Below are positions 1 through 11,307 of a stretch of DNA of 64,000 nucleotides, in pieces. Under the pieces are notes generated by a model. The model was not told the origin of the DNA, made no database searches, and saw only the letters and a list, made by a program, of their open reading frames with translations. The stretch comes from Tricholomella constricta (taxonomy: Eukaryota > Basidiomycota > Agaricomycetes > Agaricales > Lyophyllaceae), in NCBI GenBank assembly GCA_013368375.1, contig JAACJP010000006.1, forward strand, positions 248,001 through 312,000, read 5' to 3'. Position numbers and translations under genes: made by a program. How positions within the stretch are numbered: the first letter of the stretch is position 1; each line of letters opens with the position of its first letter.

Positions 1-290
1 TTGGATCTCCTGATCATGATCATATAAACCGGCATTCCCCGCAGGCAGTCGTCAATCATGAGGACTGTCATTACGGTGGTTGTACATGGACAATCACTGG
101 CTCAGCTATAACACGTACGTGGGCCCGGGACGGACTGCTGGCGGCAATGGCTGCCTTATTTCTGTCGTTCTTGAAGCCGAAGCCAGATTCCATTTCCAAG
201 CCATTCGGATTCTCATTATTTATCAACCTTCAGATCAACTCAATTTCCTGGTACGCCGCCCCGGTTTTCCCTTGAGATTCAGAATGAATC
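1..290. other. Left-edge stretch with no supported gene
   Basis: This is the sequence before the first supported start codon. A short open frame (80-325) overlaps the beginning of the F-box gene in another frame, has no recognisable domain and looks fortuitous. The segment may hold the promoter and 5' leader of the F-box gene, or an upstream exon of it that I cannot resolve. Confidence 0.4.
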
Positions 291-1919
291 ATGTTTGGCC
301 CCCAGAACGTAACAGAATGTCTTGATCCAAGGAGGTTCGGCATACGTTTGGGCACCCGGACCAGCTACCGAGAAGCTCTCATACGCCGATCTCTTGCCAC
401 TCACCGTAGCACAAACATCTCAGCTGGGACCCTTTGCACTATCATTTTTGAGATCGTTGACACAAGTGATGAACGATATTATTCCTACGCGCTCGTCCCA
501 TATTCGCCATCCGACGCAAAATGTCCGGGTCGCGTCCGTGTGGCGTATGACCAGACGCACGATTGCAAGCCAAACAAACCGTCACTTCTCGTCATCCTAA
601 ACACTTCCCATTCTTTCAACCCCGTTCCTACTGTTGGCATAGATGCACATAATCCAACGGATGACCGTTCGGGCCTTCATGTCCACTCAGTCCGTGTCAT
701 CCCTGTCTCTCGCCTCCCGCGGAAACTCCCAGAACTTCCCCCGCCGCTTATATCCTACATCATCAAGCTCGCACTTGGGGAAAAGCTCAATGGATGGCGT
801 GCCGCATTGCTATCGTTCGGCCTTGTCTGCAGATCATGGGCATGTGTACTGGACCTCGCTCTCGGAGGATTCGATGAAATCCCAGATGGCGAAAAGCCTG
901 GTGTGATTCCCGTCGCACGCACTGTCAAAGCGCGGCCGGAGCGAGCGGCTTGCATACGTACGTTCAGCCCATGGACTTACGAGACTCCGATCTCGTCACA
1001 GGAAGAGAGCTTGCCTAAATGGCACGCGATCTTGACTATCTTAACTCATGCGACTGCCGTCGAACACCTAATTTTTGCATCCGTTCATCCTTCGATTGTA
1101 CAAGACTTCATCCCACTCTTACGCAGACTACGCAAGGTGCGCGTTTTGAAGATGAACTTTCCTGGCCCGAAAAACAAATTTAACCGCGGGCATACCTTTA
1201 CTATGAGCGACATACAGTCAATGATATCCGAATGGGAACAACTTGAGGCCTTAGAATTAAACTACTGGAGAGATGATATTCCCGAGTGAGCCCTTCCCTG
1301 CCCCTGATCATTATTCAGCTGTTGACTGGACCATAGAGTTTCCCTCATGCCTTCCTGGAACCCACGCAAGATAAAAGAGCTCACACTCGTTGGGGGGAAA
1401 TTGAATGGCCCCCAACTTATGCTCTTCACGTGGCGTTCTGTACCTTGCCTGCGAGAACTCCATCTACGCGACGTACGGGGGCTTTCTAATAGTGATTTGC
1501 TCGTCTTTTTGAAAGCTGTTGCACCAACGCTTTCTGGCCTCTTCATTACGAACTCCAGCACCCGTGCCACTGCCGACGAGGAACCTGCCATCGATACCGT
1601 CATGCCAGAAATGTTCTCCTTGGAACGGCTGACCGTTGCGGGCATCTGCAGCGCCCGCACTATTGCGAGGAAGCCTGTGCACTCCAGCGTGCAAGGTGGC
1701 TATGGCAGTCATGGCTCTCTCTACATCCAACCTGAGGCTCCAGAGACGACTCTTGAGGATGTGGGAAGGGCGATGGAGGTTACCACATGGAGAAGCGTGT
1801 TGGTGCTTATGGTAAAAACGCCGGATTGGGATGAAGCCCTAGAACTGAGAATAAGAAATACGGCGAAGAAGAGAGGTATTGGTTTTCATGTTCAATTTAC
1901 ATGGCGTGAACATAAATAG
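291..1919 (+). CDS. F-box-like domain protein
   Basis: Two exons joined across a 51 bp intron (about 1286-1336, GTGAGC...ATAG) give about 525 residues. Near residue 140-190 there is an F-box-like stretch: LPELPPPLISYIIKLALGE followed by LVCRSWACVLD, the usual 'LP.E....I......L...L.CR.W' pattern of basidiomycete F-box proteins. The remainder has leucine-rich spacing (VRVLKMNF, LEALELNYW, LRELHLRDV), consistent with a degenerate LRR substrate-binding region. F-box proteins of this kind recruit targets to SCF ubiquitin ligases and are greatly expanded in Agaricomycetes, usually with unknown substrates. The start at 291 is simply the first ATG in frame; an upstream exon or a later start is possible. 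It is convergent with SFH5, whose stop lies 216 bp downstream. Confidence 0.6.
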
Positions 1920-2134
1920 GTTGATATTGTCTGTACCAAAAGTGAAGGATTGAGGTTCCTGGGATCCTTCCACGACTTCCCATAGATACGATATCAAGAA
2001 CATTTGTTAACAAGAAGAGAAAAAAGCGACGACATGGCGTGGATGGGATGGGAGTGGTGACTATACAAACGTGAAGAGGGTTCGATAAGAGAAATATTCC
2101 ATCCAAAAGACCGGGTATATGGTTCGATGCGCAA

Positions 2135-3765
2135 TCAGAAACCTGCTGCATCACCCCCGTATTGCTTAGGGAGCTCCCGAGCATCGATAAACGGAACGAG
2201 GGCCTTCTTGAGCGCGTGATGCCCTGTCCCCACTACAGACATCTTCGCCAAGGTTGCGGCTGGAATGAGAGGCTTGAAAACCCAGAAAATCCAGTTCATC
2301 AGGGTTGGAACATTGACGAAGAACTTCCTGTACTAACAGCCAACTCAACAATCAGTGCAGGTTCTTCGGGAAACTGGCATGCCGTAAACTCACAAGCAAC
2401 TCCGGATAATGGCTCTGGAAGATGTTCGTGGCTTCGGAAGCAGCAGCTTTGGACTTCGCGTCCCGGCTGGTCAAGCTCACACCGAGATAGTCTGGATATT
2501 TGCATGTAAGTGAGAAGTAAATACAGAAGCTTGTCCGACGCACCATGGATCTGAATCATCTGGTCTGTTTCATTAAAGTCCAGCATGGCAACGCTCTTTT
2601 CCTGAAGCGCGACGCGCCAGCTATGTATCGCCCCATCAGTCCTTATATACTCCCACCTTCCTCTCTCTCTACTCACCGAATAAACCTTTGGACGTCGCCA
2701 AAGACCTCTGATAGATTGTTCGCGCCATAGATGTTGTACCTACGCGGGGAAGGGCAATCAGGCAAGATGTGTCGAAGGCGATTCCTGGTACGTACACCAC
2801 TGGTCTACCTTCTTTATCGCGTCCAAAGATGTGTCCAACACCTCCGAATATGTTTTGCGGAAATTCTTCCTTCATGACTGCATCGAGATTGATCGACGTC
2901 CGCCATCTCAACGTGGAGACCAGCATTTCACGAGCATCGGGTATACTCAGGTTCCTAGAAGATGAAGCTTTCAAGAAAGTAATGTACAAAAAAAGCTGCC
3001 TTCAATTACCTCGCACGAAGGAACTTCATCAAGATCACGCTGATTCGCGCATCTCTGGGGTGATTGGGGTCAATTTCCACACCCCAGAACGTGATGGGCG
3101 TCTCATTGGCCTTTGGATCGTCCGGGAACCCGTCTGCAAAGATCTGAGGGAGCTCAGCCTACAGTATGAGACGCGTCAGTGCTTAATGATACCACAGGAG
3201 GACAAGGTGGGCTGACCCTAAATTTTCTCAGGGCCGCCCATTCTGCTTCTGTGAATTGTCCCGTCAGAGTGTTCTGCGCTTCTGGTTCTTCAGCCGCTCC
3301 TTTCTCTACAGACGTAGGTGCTCCTGGGGAGACGGAAGAAGCACTCGGCGCATCGACAGGTGTGGCCGCTGCGGCAGTTGTCTGAGGGCCAGATTGGAAT
3401 TCGGTGAGAGGGACCGCGGCCGAGCTAGGTTCGGGTGGAGAAACGGCCTCAATTTTATCAGGACTGGTGATTGAAGAAGCCGCAGCAATTGCTGGGGTTG
3501 CGCCTGGTTCCGACGCAGCAGCGGTTAGCGTCTTCGTTGGCTCCAATATGACCGTGGCAGTGGTTTGAATTGGAGCATGAGTGTCTTGGGTAGGTGCTAA
3601 GGCCAAAGGGGGTGAGGTAGAAATGTCCAACGCCTTGATATCGTTGGCAGCAGGAACTGTTGCGCCGGTGGCTTCGGGTGTCGTTGCAATGGTAGGTTCA
3701 GCGCTCACGGAAGGCGTCGGAACAAGTGCGTTAGCGGCTGTAGGAGTAGTGGTCGATTCTGCCAT
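2135..3765 (-). CDS. SFH5: Phosphatidylinositol transfer protein SFH5 (Sec14/CRAL-TRIO family)
   Basis: A seven-exon model on the minus strand gives about 450 residues. The long N-terminal part is Ala/Thr/Pro-rich and disordered. It is followed by the CRAL-TRIO N domain (FTEAEWAALRKFR, then LRARNLSIPDAREMLVSTLRWR) and the lipid-binding CRAL-TRIO domain (GHIFGRDKEGRPVVYNIYG, then LGVSLTSRDAKSKA, VNVPTLMNWIFWVFKPLIP, and the end ELPKQYGGDAAGF). These segments match the SFH5 subfamily closely. Sec14-like proteins move phosphatidylinositol between membranes; SFH5 in yeast is associated with ER/plasma membrane sites and has been reported to bind heme. I chose the start at MAESTTT (3765) because it resembles fungal SFH5 starts; an in-frame ATG at 3822 would add an arginine-containing leader of 19 residues. 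Introns fall at about 3216, 3000, 2810, 2675, 2545 and 2395. Confidence 0.88.
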
Positions 3766-4710
3766 AGAGATTGGTAGAGAACGGAAGGCTGCCTGAGTCG
3801 AACGCAACGTTGTTCGTGGCAAGTGCCAAGCGGTGATATTCGTGAATTTAGAGAGTGGGAATCTGATAAGATAAGATTTCTATTTCAGTTGCATACCGAT
3901 GAAAAGATTATACATCTACGAAATCAGTTTTACAGTGTAAGGCTCGATCCTTACTTCTCCGGTCTCTCACGGCTGCGCGAGGGTTCGATCCTCGAGTAAG
4001 GCGATACTTTGTCCCATGACCCTCGGGGACTGGAGCACTGAATTGCTGATCTCGTGCGGTACCTCCGGTGAGAGTACACACAGGAAGGGGTCACACAAGT
4101 CCGGTTCTGCTGAGTGATCGGCAGTCTCGGCCCTGGGTCGGCACGCACGGATCAGCCGTCTGCCCAATGTCTGAGGGTGTCCAGAGACCCAACCCCCCCA
4201 CACACCCACGACGCAGGGTTACGTCATGCTTCGCTTCGCATCATGTGACAGACTCCCTCGTTCAATTCTAAGATGGGCAGATCCACTTCCATCGGACAGT
4301 TAGGGTAGCGGTTAAGCCCTCTGACGAGCCCCTTCGCAAGGGCGAAACTGTTCACTATAGGAAGGCCTTTCATAGAGTTTCCGAGATGAAAGTTTAATGG
4401 AGATGAAAGATATTCTGCTCGTGACTTCATTGGAGCTCATATGACTGTTCATGGAGAATGGAGAAGTTCGTACCATTCAGATACATGAATCACAGATAAA
4501 GGCAAGTAAATACCTGCGACGGTCAGTTCTACGGAGGTACGCATTACTTGACAACAGCGCGTTGATCAGATTCAAGGAGGCGAGAATGATGGTCACAGCT
4601 GTGTCACGCTCGCCTTAGACTTTAATCTGCCTCCGAGTGAAATCCCCAACGTGCATGCTCTAACTTATACATCGACTGTATATCGACTGCACCACTTCCA
4701 CGCCCTCGTT
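3766..4710. other. Intergenic region between SFH5 and the transporter, with tRNA-like hairpin
   Basis: This 0.9 kb spacer separates two divergent genes and should hold both promoters. It contains no convincing reading frame. At 3937-4001 there is a cluster of inverted repeats: GTAAGG/CCTTAC around ctcgat (3937-3954), and CCTTACT (3949-3955) pairing with AGTAAGG (3995-4001) around a perfect T-arm-like hairpin CGAGG-GTTCGAT-CCTCG (3978-3994). This resembles the 3' half of a tRNA but is too short to be a functional one. Confidence 0.5.
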
Positions 4711-6450
4711 ATGCCACAAAAGCCATCTGCTCATGCCTTCGATCCTCGCTTCTCATATCCCTCCAACGAAAGCTATCGAGCCAGCAATTCAGCATGGGCC
4801 ATCGACACACGGCCACTCCCTGCCCATGGACTTCTTGCGAGGGACGATAAATACTCCTCAAAAACTATATCATCAAGTCCTGCTATCTATTATGCCCGAT
4901 TGAAGGCCATCATATCCCGGTTTTGGAGAACTCGGACGAGCCGGTCTCATTCAATGTCCCCCAAGCCTTCATTGACCACTACACTCCCAGCGTCATCGAC
5001 TGCTGTCTTTATCCTCCTCTGCACTCTTTGGTACTCCACGTCGGCACTATCGTCGAACACCGGGAAGGCAATTCTTACCCAGTTCCGATATCCCGTCACC
5101 CTCACCTTCATCCAGTTCGGCTTCGTTGCCTTCTACTGTCTCCTCTTCATGTCGCCCCTCATCCGATTCTCCAAATTTCGACCACCGAACAAATTGATCA
5201 TTAGGAGCACACTGCCAATGGGGATGTTCCAAGTAGGTGGTCATATGTTCTCCAGCATTGCCATCTCCCGGATACCTGTGAGCACTGTACATACAATTAA
5301 GGTGAGTTTCAGTTGATGTGCACTGAACCACACTGACAGTGGAATACAGGCACTTTCTCCCCTATTCACGGTTGCCGCATACGCTCTCCTCTTCGGTGTG
5401 AGCTATTCCAGCAAAACATACATGTCACTTCTTCCCTTGACGCTCGGCGTCATGCTGGCGTGTTCCTTCGATATGTCGGCATCAAACGCAGTGGGCTTGT
5501 TGTGTGCCTTCGGATCTGCGCTTGTGTTTGTGAGCTCTAACATCTTTTTCAAAAAGATCATGCCGTCGAACGGAGGGGGCTTAACCCAATCATCACACAA
5601 ACTCGACAAGCTCAACCTGCTCCTATACTCGTCGGGAATGGCCTTCACTCTTATGATACCCCTTTGGGTGTATCACGATCTTCCCCTGCTTTATTCCTCT
5701 GCCACCAATCCCGCCCACATCATCCATCCCAAGGGCGGCCACGAAACGCCGCATTCCGTCACGTATTATATTTTCATGAACGGCACAGTCCACTTTGCCC
5801 AAAACATAATTGCCTTTGTCATTCTCTCGTCGACATCTCCCGTCACATATTCCATCGCCTCTCTCATCAAACGTGTAGCAGTGATCTGTATCGCCATCAT
5901 CTGGTTCAACCAAAGCGTGCACCCTGTCCAGGCGTTTGGGATTCTTATGACCTTTACCGGCCTATACATGTACAACAACGCCAAATCGGATGTGGAAAAG
6001 GGGGAGAAGAAGATGCGACGGGTGGAGGCCACTCGGGACATGGTGCTACCAACCACCAAAAGCGATTCGCGGCTTTTGGCGGGGTCAGACTATTCTTCGG
6101 AACTCACCTTGGCGGAATCCACCAGCATGGGCCTTGGCTCGGCGTATGGCCGTCCCAGGAGTGCATCGTCGGCGACAACGCATACCTTTCATCATCACCA
6201 TTCAATTCAACCCCACCCATACCCGCAATCTAGCCAGAATCTGTCGATTAAAATCACATCTCCCACAACGCACAAGAAGTTATCACCCATTAAAGATGCG
6301 CGGATAAGCTCCCCGGTGGATTCGTATCCATCTCCACCGCCCTCAGTCGACTCACCCCCGACGGATACTATTCCCTTGCCGGATTCTTTCCCTCCATCGA
6401 ATACCGCTTGGAACAGGCAGACCTACCCAACGACATTGGTAGCATCATAG
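4711..6450 (+). CDS. Triose-phosphate transporter family membrane protein (Sly41-like)
   Basis: Two exons joined across a 48 bp intron (5302-5349) give about 563 residues. After a Ser-rich cytosolic N-terminus of about 90 residues come roughly eight to ten hydrophobic segments, beginning with AVFILLCTLWYSTSA. The TPT-family core is clear: FRYPVTLTFIQF, RSTLPMGMFQVGGHMFSSIAISRIPVSTVHTIKALSPLFT, GLLCAFGSALVFVSSNIFFKK, and the late SIASLIKRVAVICIAIIWF with NAKSDVEKGEKK. This is the TPT/nucleotide-sugar transporter superfamily (EamA-related); the closest functional relative I recognise is yeast SLY41, an ER/Golgi suppressor of Ypt1 loss. The substrate cannot be read from the sequence. A tail of about 120 residues rich in Ser/Pro/His follows the last helix. 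An in-frame ATG at 4651 would add 20 residues; I prefer 4711. Confidence 0.82.
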
Positions 6451-6826
6451 ACATTTATTATTAACTTATTTCCGTGACATCGCAAGCCTAACCAGCATAC
6501 TCTACTTTGCATTCTCCATTTAACCTCACTCGCAATGACCCTCAGAGTTAACGTTCAATACCCGGACTTTTTTTTTGGACACATAAATTCAGTCCAGTAC
6601 TTGTTTCGTATGCGCCTGTGCTTCTCCCATACATGAATTTATAGAGTTGTTGTCTTCATTGACGATTATCTTAAATTTAAGGTGTCGAATTCTAAGGTGT
6701 GACCCTGTTGTGACATTGGTCACAGTCACCAAATTCACACGTGGTGTTGTACTGGTCTAGGAAAAAGTCTCTCGTCAACGGGCCCTCCGACATCCTCAAG
6801 ATCCCTCAAGCAAACTTCTCCACAAT
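6451..6826. other. Intergenic region upstream of eS4
   Basis: This 376 bp spacer lies between the transporter stop and the inferred eS4 start. It contains a T-tract (about 6569-6577) and pyrimidine-rich stretches, as expected for the 3' UTR of one gene and the promoter of a ribosomal protein gene. No reading frame here has coding character. Confidence 0.4.
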
Positions 6827-7935
6827 ATGGTCCGTATAATGCTCTCAATCCGTCCCAAGGAACACATTCTGCAGGGCTTTTTGTTCTTTGGCCCGTCAAA
6901 TTCGTTGGATGGCGAACTGACCCGTCGGATGACCTTGGGACTGGAATCGCCAATCTTCCACAGGAGCTGAATTGTCGTATTTTTACAGGCTCGAGGACCC
7001 AAAAAGCACCTGAAGCGCCTTGCCGCCCCCTCGTCATGGATGCTTGACAAGCTGAGCGGAACCTACGTATGTGGAGGTCGTCCCACATGGCCCAATCTGC
7101 AGGCTGAAAAGTACACGTTTGACAGGCTCCCCGTCCCTCCCCCGGTCCCCACAAGCTCCGCGAATCCCTTCCCCTCACGATCTTCCTGCGCAACAGGCTG
7201 AAGTATGCGTTGAACGGCCGTGAAGTTACTTCCATCGTCAACCAGCGTCTTATCAAAATCGACGGCAAGGTCCGCACCGACGAAACCTACCCTGCTGGCT
7301 ACATGGGTCCGTGGCGCTTTTCTTGTGAAAAGCCAGTTTTGTTCTGATCGGAATATGTAGATGTCATTTCTATCGAGAAGTCGGGCGAGCACTTCCGTCT
7401 CCTCTACGATGTCAAGGGGCGCTTCACTATCCACCGCATCACCCCCGAGGAGGCCTCTTACAAACTCCTCAAGGTTCGCCGCGTCGCGATCGGTGCCCGT
7501 GGTGTCCCCCACATCGTCACCCACGACGGCCGCACCATCCGTTATCCCGACCCCCTCATCCAGGTCAACGACACTGTCAAGTTTGACCTCGAGCAGGGCA
7601 AGATCGTTGATTTCGTCAAGTTTGACACTGGCAACATTGTCATGATCACTGGTGGCCGTAACATGGGCAGGGCGGGTGTCATCGTGCACAGGGAGAAGCA
7701 CATCGGAGGGTTTGATATCGTGCACGTTAAGGATTCGCTGGACCGAACATTCGCCACCCGGTATGTCACTTTGTGTCGGTTGGTTTTTCATGCTTATCTG
7801 TCGCCCAGGGTGACCAACATCTTCGTCATCGGTGAGGGAATTAAGCCCTGGATATCATTGCCCAAGGGCAAGGGTACCAAGCTGACGATTTCCGAGGAGA
7901 GAGATGTCAGGAGAAAACAGCGGGCCGCTGAGTAA
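6827..7935 (+). CDS. RPS4: 40S ribosomal protein eS4 (RPS4)
   Basis: Five exons (6827-6829, 6989-7066, 7126-7306, 7361-7760, 7809-7935) give 262 residues, the normal length of eS4. The protein starts [12 protein letters not shown] and continues through [38 protein letters not shown], the KOW-type region [19 protein letters not shown], and ends [19 protein letters not shown]. It is a structural protein of the small ribosomal subunit near the 5' domain of 18S rRNA. The first exon is inferred to be only the ATG, followed by a 159 bp intron with the rare donor GTCCGT; the third intron uses the same donor. The remaining introns are 48-59 bp. Convergent with SNM1. Confidence 0.93.
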
Positions 7936-8206
7936 TGAGGGCGACTTCTGTGCTGTTTTCCTTCCATTTTGCATTACATATGACATGTTTTATATGCCCT
8001 CGAACTATGCCATAAAAATGTTCAGCATCCCGGAAGTCTGACGGACTCCTCATGATTGTTTAGGTTCAGTTGCTTGCGATAAAAACGTGCTAGTTTTCGA
8101 GCAGGCATGCGGCCAGCCATGTTGTAGTGCAGCAACAGGTCTGAGCGGTGAATTAGTGACATGTCTCTCAGGCAGTCATTATGATAGCGAACCGCCGAAT
8201 AATAAT

Positions 8207-10933
8207 TTACCAGTACTCTATATGTCTGTGTGGAACAATAGCATCCTTACCATTCTTTTTCCGCTCGGCCTCCCATCGCGACACCCATTTCTTCATTTTA
8301 CCTCTAGACGTTTCGCTCCCGACGTTCACCGTCGCAATCATCTTCCCCCACTCAAATGACATCGCGAAGCAAGTGAGCTCAAAAAACGAGGAGTGTTCGG
8401 AATATGGGACCGGAAATAGTTGCAAGGACGGCGTGGAGTTGCGCGCAGGTCTCAAGTTAGCATATGTAAACCCTCGATGCGGACGCGAGATGACAGACGA
8501 GACAGATGGCATCTGGTCCGTGCCCGTGGGTTGGGTATATCTGTTGTTTTTGTCAATTGAATTCAAGGCCGAAACAACAGGAGAGGTGTAACGCACGTCC
8601 AACCTGTAGGTCGAAATCCTACCGCCTTGGTGAAATGTCCCTTTAAACGATCTACGTACCCCTTGAGCTTGTCGGATGTGACAAATCCTAGGGGAACCAG
8701 GTGAACACTGGCTTCAAGCGGATCTGAAGTCAATAAGGCGTCAAGCTCTACGTCGGCCTGGCACCGAAGGATAGCTGCTTTGCGAGCATCGCAGTAAACT
8801 TTCGATTGCAATGCATTGGCGATGGCTATAGGGGTACTAGATATCAGATATATTTAAGGAAGACGATCAGGGATATGAACCTTTGACGATACGTTCCTTT
8901 CCAATGGAATATGTCCTGAAGGCCATGGCTGTCAGCGCAGTAAATAAGAATGTATTTCCGACATACCCAACGATGATGAGTATCTTGTCCATTTTCTTCT
9001 GTTTTCCTCCCGCATTTCCATTGGATGGAATCCTCCACGCGTCTATAGAAGCTGGATTTTCTGAAAGAGGTTCCCCGGAAACAAGCTTCCGAGCAAGCTC
9101 CGCACACGCTGAGATTACAAGCGGTTGAGGAGGAAACGTGTACTGTAACCCAGAAGGGTGTGCTCAATGGCGTTCAAGTTTCCGAAGCGACTTGGGCCGT
9201 ACCTTGGGGTCTAGATAGGTCGTATCAAGATATACATGGTCAATCCGCTTTCCTTTGATAGCTGGATGCAGGACGTGTCGAGGCGACGCTCTGAAATCAC
9301 CACAGTGGAGGTACCGGAAAGTCTTTGCCGATCCCACGAAGGGCGATTTAAAAGCACTGTCTCCAGCGTTGACCGTTTGAGTACCCTCAAAATAGAATAG
9401 GCATGACCCAGGGCAGTGGTTTGCTTCTATAAGGGTGACACGCACGCCGCCTGTGCTCGGAATCACTGTTGGTACATCCATCGGGAGAGGATGCACCCAT
9501 TTCTTGTCGACGGAGAGCATGTGGATGATGAGGTTGGCTGTGCCCTCTGAGCAATAGATGGGGCCACTTTTCCAGTTCGAGGCGAGATTTGTGTAATGGT
9601 CTGAATGTGCATGCCTGGTAAACGTCATGAGAATACAGATATAGCTCGAAGGTGGGAGCACTGACGTCAAGAAATACGCTGTTACGCCTGGAATGGTGCC
9701 ATAGCGAAATGCATCGACAGCGATTGGCATGCCTTGTAAGACTTTGTAGAACGGGGCTTTGCGACGCCCACCGTTGCCCTTGTTCGGGCGGAAATCACGG
9801 TCTTCAGCAACCGACGCCTCTTTCCAAGCCTCATTTTCCTTGCGTGAGGACATGAGGACGGAAAACGCATTTCCATCAGTTCCAGGACCGTTAGATTTAC
9901 CGTCACAGCTGATTAGATGCATGGGACCTTGGACCTTGGGAGGGGAAAAAGTAGATAAAGGCTGAAAGAATCTTTCTTGCGGAGCAGAAATAGCCTTCGA
10001 AGAAGAGGGCACTTTGTCTGGAGGTCCTGAGTCCAAACAATCGTTAACATGCCGCGTAAGTTCCTGCGTGACCTCCATGAGTCGTTGGCATCTATATCCA
10101 AGCATGACAGAAGGGCTTACGAGGTGCGATAAACCATTAAGCAGTATATGACAAGACGGACATCTTGTGACTTGTTCGGCTTCGTCAGGAGAGGTGTCAG
10201 ATGAAATATCCCCAACCTCATCCACTTCATCAGGGGGACGTGCAAAAACCGCTTCATCATCACCCATGCCCCAGTCATCAGTGACCTCGGCCGAAAGGCC
10301 AAGGTCCATCATGGACTCTTCGTCGCTGGGAGTGTGGTTTTGGATGTAATCCACGGATGCAGAGGAAGCGCCCTGGTCTGACAGTATCGACACACTGTTA
10401 GGTTCCAGCAACAGAGTTGGTGCTCCGAACGAGAGAGCTTTCGAAGTCGAAGTAGCATTTGTTGCAGCAGTGGCCGCATCATTGTTAAGAAGCAAAGTTG
10501 GAGACCCAAAGGTGTAGACAGGTGTTTCATTGCCCTTGGGATCTGGCGAAACGCCCGGACGAGAAGAGGTAGATGGATCAGGCAAGGTAGAAGACCTGAT
10601 GGCTTTCCCATTGCGCGACTGAGTCTCTTTCGAGTTCCACGATGCCTTGTTTGCGATGCTGGCTGGTCTTTTGTCACGCTCAACGAACTCAACTCCTCCA
10701 GAACTAAGGCTTCGTTGGCGTTTCCTCTTCGTTTGGATAACTTGAACCACCTCAGGCTCGCTGTCCGAATCAGAGTCGATGATTATGACGTTATCTTGAG
10801 ATACGTTCGAAGATGGGCTGTGTGTGGGGTTTGCCTTTTGTTTCCCTCTAAGTTTCAGGGAAGCGACCGCGTCTGCGCTAAAGAAATCATGTAATGTGAC
10901 AGTGGATTGAAGTTTCCTCTTGGATGAGGGCAT
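8207..10933 (-). CDS. PSO2: DNA interstrand crosslink repair nuclease SNM1/PSO2 (metallo-beta-lactamase, beta-CASP)
   Basis: A multi-exon minus-strand gene of about 780 residues. N-terminus: basic/disordered region with VTLHDFF (a possible degenerate PCNA-interacting motif) and an acidic IIIDSDSDSEPEV tract. Middle: a UBZ4-type zinc finger, CPSC...ELTRHVNDC, whose spacing becomes normal once a 54 bp in-frame intron is removed. C-terminal half: metallo-beta-lactamase fold with the metal motif THAHSDHY (HxHxDH, created by splicing across the intron at about 9666-9616), then IEANHCPGSCLFYFEG, LHCGDFRAS and DTTYLDPKYTFPPQP, followed by the beta-CASP part with SIGKERIVKAIANALQSKVY. It ends with ELTCFAMSFEWGKMIATVNVGSE. 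SNM1/Pso2 is a 5' exonuclease that processes interstrand crosslinks. The start MPSSKRKLQ (10933) is preferred; the frame runs further upstream without homology-like features. Confidence 0.92.
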
Positions 10934-11307
10934 GGAGTAAACGTGGAGGAGAGCAACCGCCGTGATGATTTGAAATGTCACGGTGCCCAAATTCAACCTC
11001 AGCAACACGGCTCCATATGTGTTCTGATGAAGATATGTCACAGGAGAGCTTGACCCGTTCCGCTCATTTCCTGTCGCCGCCCCATGCCTCAGCCGGGTTT
11101 TCTTTATATCTTTTGCCCCTGTCCATAACTGCTCATGTGAATCGGAATAGGACCGGACCATGGTGTGAGTCAACAGGCCTGACTATAAAGCAGAACTCCA
11201 GAACCCTTGTGAACTGGTGTAATCTGACCAGAATCAACGTCTCGAAATAGCCAATACACGTTGACGTCGAACCTTCACATACCGCATCTTCTTATCTCAC
11301 ATCCATA
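10934..11307. promoter_or_regulatory. Divergent promoter region, SNM1 / aminotransferase
   Basis: This 374 bp spacer separates two genes transcribed away from each other and so must contain both promoters. I see no obvious TATA box. The frame of SNM1 stays open through much of it on the minus strand, which could be a longer SNM1 leader, but its composition is not convincing. Confidence 0.4.

Noticed and set aside
80..325. An 81-codon frame at the left edge
   Set aside because: It overlaps the F-box gene start in another frame and shows no domain; most likely chance.
3949..4001. A tRNA gene
   Set aside because: The T-arm and acceptor pairing are good but there is no D arm, the anticodon stem has only about three pairs and the total is about 53 nt. 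Kept only as a relic/structure finding.
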